A stretch of DNA of 63,717 nucleotides from Desulfobacteraceae bacterium (GTDB lineage Bacteria; Desulfobacterota; Desulfobacteria; Desulfobacterales; Desulfococcaceae): NCBI GenBank assembly GCA_011390755.1, contig JAABRU010000013.1, positions 1-63,717 on the forward strand, given 5' to 3'. A program made the translations under genes and the position numbers. Within the stretch, counting starts at the first letter, position 1. Each line of letters opens with the position of its first letter. Below the pieces are notes generated by a model. It had not been told where the DNA came from. It saw only the letters and a list, made by a program, of their open reading frames with translations, and made no database searches. Positions 62,194 through 63,717 of this stretch are shown here, piece after piece.

Positions 62194-63120
62194 ATGAGTA
62201 AAAAAATCACCCTTTATGCCATGAGTAACCGCGGTGCCCGCGTGCGGCAGTATACCGTATCCAAACCCTTTATCGCCTCTGTTTTCCTGCTGATAACGGC
62301 CTTTCTCGCTGCGGTGGGACTGGGAGCCTATGATTATTATAATCTCAGAACCGCAAAAACATACAATCATGAACTTTCCAAAGATCTGGAAGGTAAAAAG
62401 GATATTATCTATATTCAGCGCAAACAGATCCGGGCCTTTGCAAAAGAAATCAATCTTTTGAAAAAACAAATCCTTGCACTTAACTCTTTTGAAAAACAGA
62501 TCCGGGTGATTGCCAACCTGGATCATCCGGAAGCCCGCAGCGGTCTTTTCGGTGTCGGCGGTTCCGCTCCGGAAGATCTGGACCCGAAAACAGGACTGAA
62601 AGAAAAACATAACAGTCTGATGCGGGAAATGCATGAACACAGCAATCAGTTAATGCAGGCAGGTATTGTACAGCAGAAAGGCTTTGAATCCCTGATAAAA
62701 GAACTGGGTGAGCAGAAAAATCTGCTCAAATGCACCCCGGCTATCCGCCCGGCAGAAGGTGTGCTGACTTCTTTATTCGGTGAAAGAGAATCCCCTTTCA
62801 CCGGGGGCAGTGAATTTCATAAAGGGCTGGACATTGCCGCACCGGTCGGAACAGATGTGATTGCTCCGGCTGACGGCAAAGTGACCTTTGCGGATCGGAA
62901 AGGTTCTTTCGGAAAACTCATGGTCATCAACCACGGGTTCGGTATTGTCACCCGCTACGCACATCTGGATGATTTTGCAAAAAAGGTGGGAGATACGGTG
63001 AAAAGAGGAGAAAAAATTGCGACAATGGGAAACACCGGCAGAAGCACAGGGCCCCATCTGCATTATGAAGTCCGTCTGAACAGTGTACCGGTTGATCCGG
63101 GAAACTATATTCTGAACTGA
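62194..63120 (+). CDS. Membrane-anchored M23 (LytM) peptidase
   Basis: The 308-residue protein has one N-terminal membrane segment (about 28-48), a coiled coil (about 50-115) and a C-terminal M23 domain (about 190-300). Zinc-binding residues are in FHKGLDIAAPVG (H..D) and the GPHLHYEV motif is intact, so activity against peptidoglycan cross-links is expected. It probably cleaves cell-wall peptides during growth or division. AAGGAGG precedes ATG 62194. The lipoprotein gene downstream is 23 bp away and could be co-transcribed. Confidence 0.93.
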   Translation: MSKKITLYAMSNRGARVRQYTVSKPFIASVFLLITAFLAAVGLGAYDYYNLRTAKTYNHELSKDLEGKKDIIYIQRKQIRAFAKEINLLKKQILALNSFEKQIRVIANLDHPEARSGLFGVGGSAPEDLDPKTGLKEKHNSLMREMHEHSNQLMQAGIVQQKGFESLIKELGEQKNLLKCTPAIRPAEGVLTSLFGERESPFTGGSEFHKGLDIAAPVGTDVIAPADGKVTFADRKGSFGKLMVINHGFGIVTRYAHLDDFAKKVGDTVKRGEKIATMGNTGRSTGPHLHYEVRLNSVPVDPGNYILN

Positions 63121-63143
63121 TTAATTCCTGCCAAAGGCTTTTT

Positions 63144-63629
63144 ATGAAACCAGTATCTGACTGCATATTTTCCCGGCCGCTGTTTTTGCTGCTTTCCGCG
63201 GTATTCATTATTGCATTTACAGGATGCGGAGATTCGGGCGGTATGGATGACGGGGACAGCGGCCCTGCCGTCATTACAGCACCGGACTGCCCTTCTGCTT
63301 TTTATTATGAATACACAGCGGAAAATATACACCTGCCTTTCCATGCCTACAGCAATACCGAATTCCGAATCATCCAAAGCGGTGAATGCGAATACAGCTT
63401 TGATTTATTTACATATTATCCCAATTCCGACAGCACGGAGTGGTATACTGCAATTGCGAAGGGGCAGGGGAATCTGGATGAACGTTTTTTCCATAATCTT
63501 CCCCAAAATGAATATCTGCTCATTCCCCATGTTCTGCCGCTGGCGGATACAGCGCTGTGTGAATGGCGTATTGAGGTGGAAAGTGTTTTTTCCACCTGTG
63601 ATTCCGGATATATTGACATCAGTTCGTAA
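63144..63629 (+). CDS. Small predicted lipoprotein
   Basis: The 161-residue protein has a lipoprotein signal with lipobox FTGC (about residue 28) and then an Asp/Gly-rich linker (GDSGGMDDGDSG). The mature part has four Cys (CPSAF, GECEY, ALCEW, FSTCD) and a beta-rich appearance. It is not a family I recognise. It is probably at the envelope after the M23 peptidase gene and co-transcribed with it; disulfide formation is likely. Confidence 0.7.
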   Translation: MKPVSDCIFSRPLFLLLSAVFIIAFTGCGDSGGMDDGDSGPAVITAPDCPSAFYYEYTAENIHLPFHAYSNTEFRIIQSGECEYSFDLFTYYPNSDSTEWYTAIAKGQGNLDERFFHNLPQNEYLLIPHVLPLADTALCEWRIEVESVFSTCDSGYIDISS

Positions 63630-63668
63630 CCCGGATTATTTATAAATCTGAAAAGCGGTTTTTTTCAG

Positions 63669-63717
63669 ATAAACGGCTATGAGCCGTGACTCACAACGAA
63701 ACATGAAAGCTGCGCGG
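63669..63717. repeat. Dispersed repeat, family G, copy 3 (runs to window edge)
   Basis: AGATAAACGGCTATGAGCCG followed by TGACTCACAACGAAACATGAA matches 36122 and 43048. It is cut by the window end. Confidence 0.65.

Overview
The window reads as chromosome of a free-living, probably anaerobic, sulfate-reducing-type member of the Desulfobacterota (Desulfobacterales-like). This is inferred from the gene families: a GAK-type kinase/ATP-grasp locus, an NrdG2-like radical SAM activase, HslUV, very many two-component and GAF proteins, a SulP transporter, PanP-type decarboxylase, and moderate GC with very pyrimidine-rich non-coding strands. No rRNA, tRNA, CRISPR array, transposase or phage gene is visible. 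Genes fall in short operons on both strands. Almost every long intergenic gap holds copies of several families of dispersed inverted repeats.

Layout. 64-2845 (minus): envelope TPR/PEGA protein and OmpA-like lipoprotein. 3473-5525: membrane SPFH-like protein and a radical SAM activase, convergent. 6003-8053 (minus): argB-argD. 8090-8971 (minus): three tightly overlapping small genes, HEPN toxin-antitoxin-like. 9169-11672 (minus): HAD phosphatase-hslV-hslU. 11849-16209 (minus): Rho_N-like protein, htpG with an RpoH-type promoter, TPR protein. 16596-19788 (minus): MFS exporter and PanP-like decarboxylase. 20208-21883 (plus): PilZ and GAF-HD-GYP proteins (cyclic-di-GMP). 22260-28255 (plus): a repetitive fibre-like exported protein, a DsbA-like thioredoxin and a calcium-binding TSP3-repeat protein.

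28356-36099 (minus) is a GAK ('grasp and kinase') type locus: CofD-like protein, HprK-related kinase B, ATP-grasp enzyme, PhoU-aminoglycoside-phosphotransferase fusion, amphi-Trp protein, a PHP-like hydrolase and a protein ending in the XXXCH signature. It lies directly downstream, on the same strand, of pstS-pstC-pstA-pstB-phoU-arsC (36549-41867), whose promoter carries a three-unit, 11-bp-period Pho-box-like array. Location and the PhoU fusion both suggest a link between the uncharacterised GAK pathway and phosphate sensing.

42265-44320: LprI-like protein and Hsp33 (hslO). 45241-51771 (plus) is a compact five-gene operon that I do not recognise as a described system: a double-GAF protein, a truncated alanyl-tRNA-synthetase-like protein with altered active-site motifs, a GAF histidine kinase with a 7+11-residue coiled-coil minisatellite, a receiver protein, and a receiver fused to a calcineurin-like phosphoesterase. 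52310-60512 (plus): TetR regulator with doubled palindromic operators, a SulP transporter with a large insertion, and a phosphorelay set (kinase-like/BON/receiver protein, sensor kinase, receiver, ChpT-like phosphotransferase, a receiver lacking its phospho-Asp, and an intact receiver). 60754-63629: folD, an M23 peptidase and a small lipoprotein.

The repeat families are lettered in the feature list. Two 103-bp copies (family D) have terminal inverted repeats and 5-bp target duplications and so are clear miniature transposable elements.
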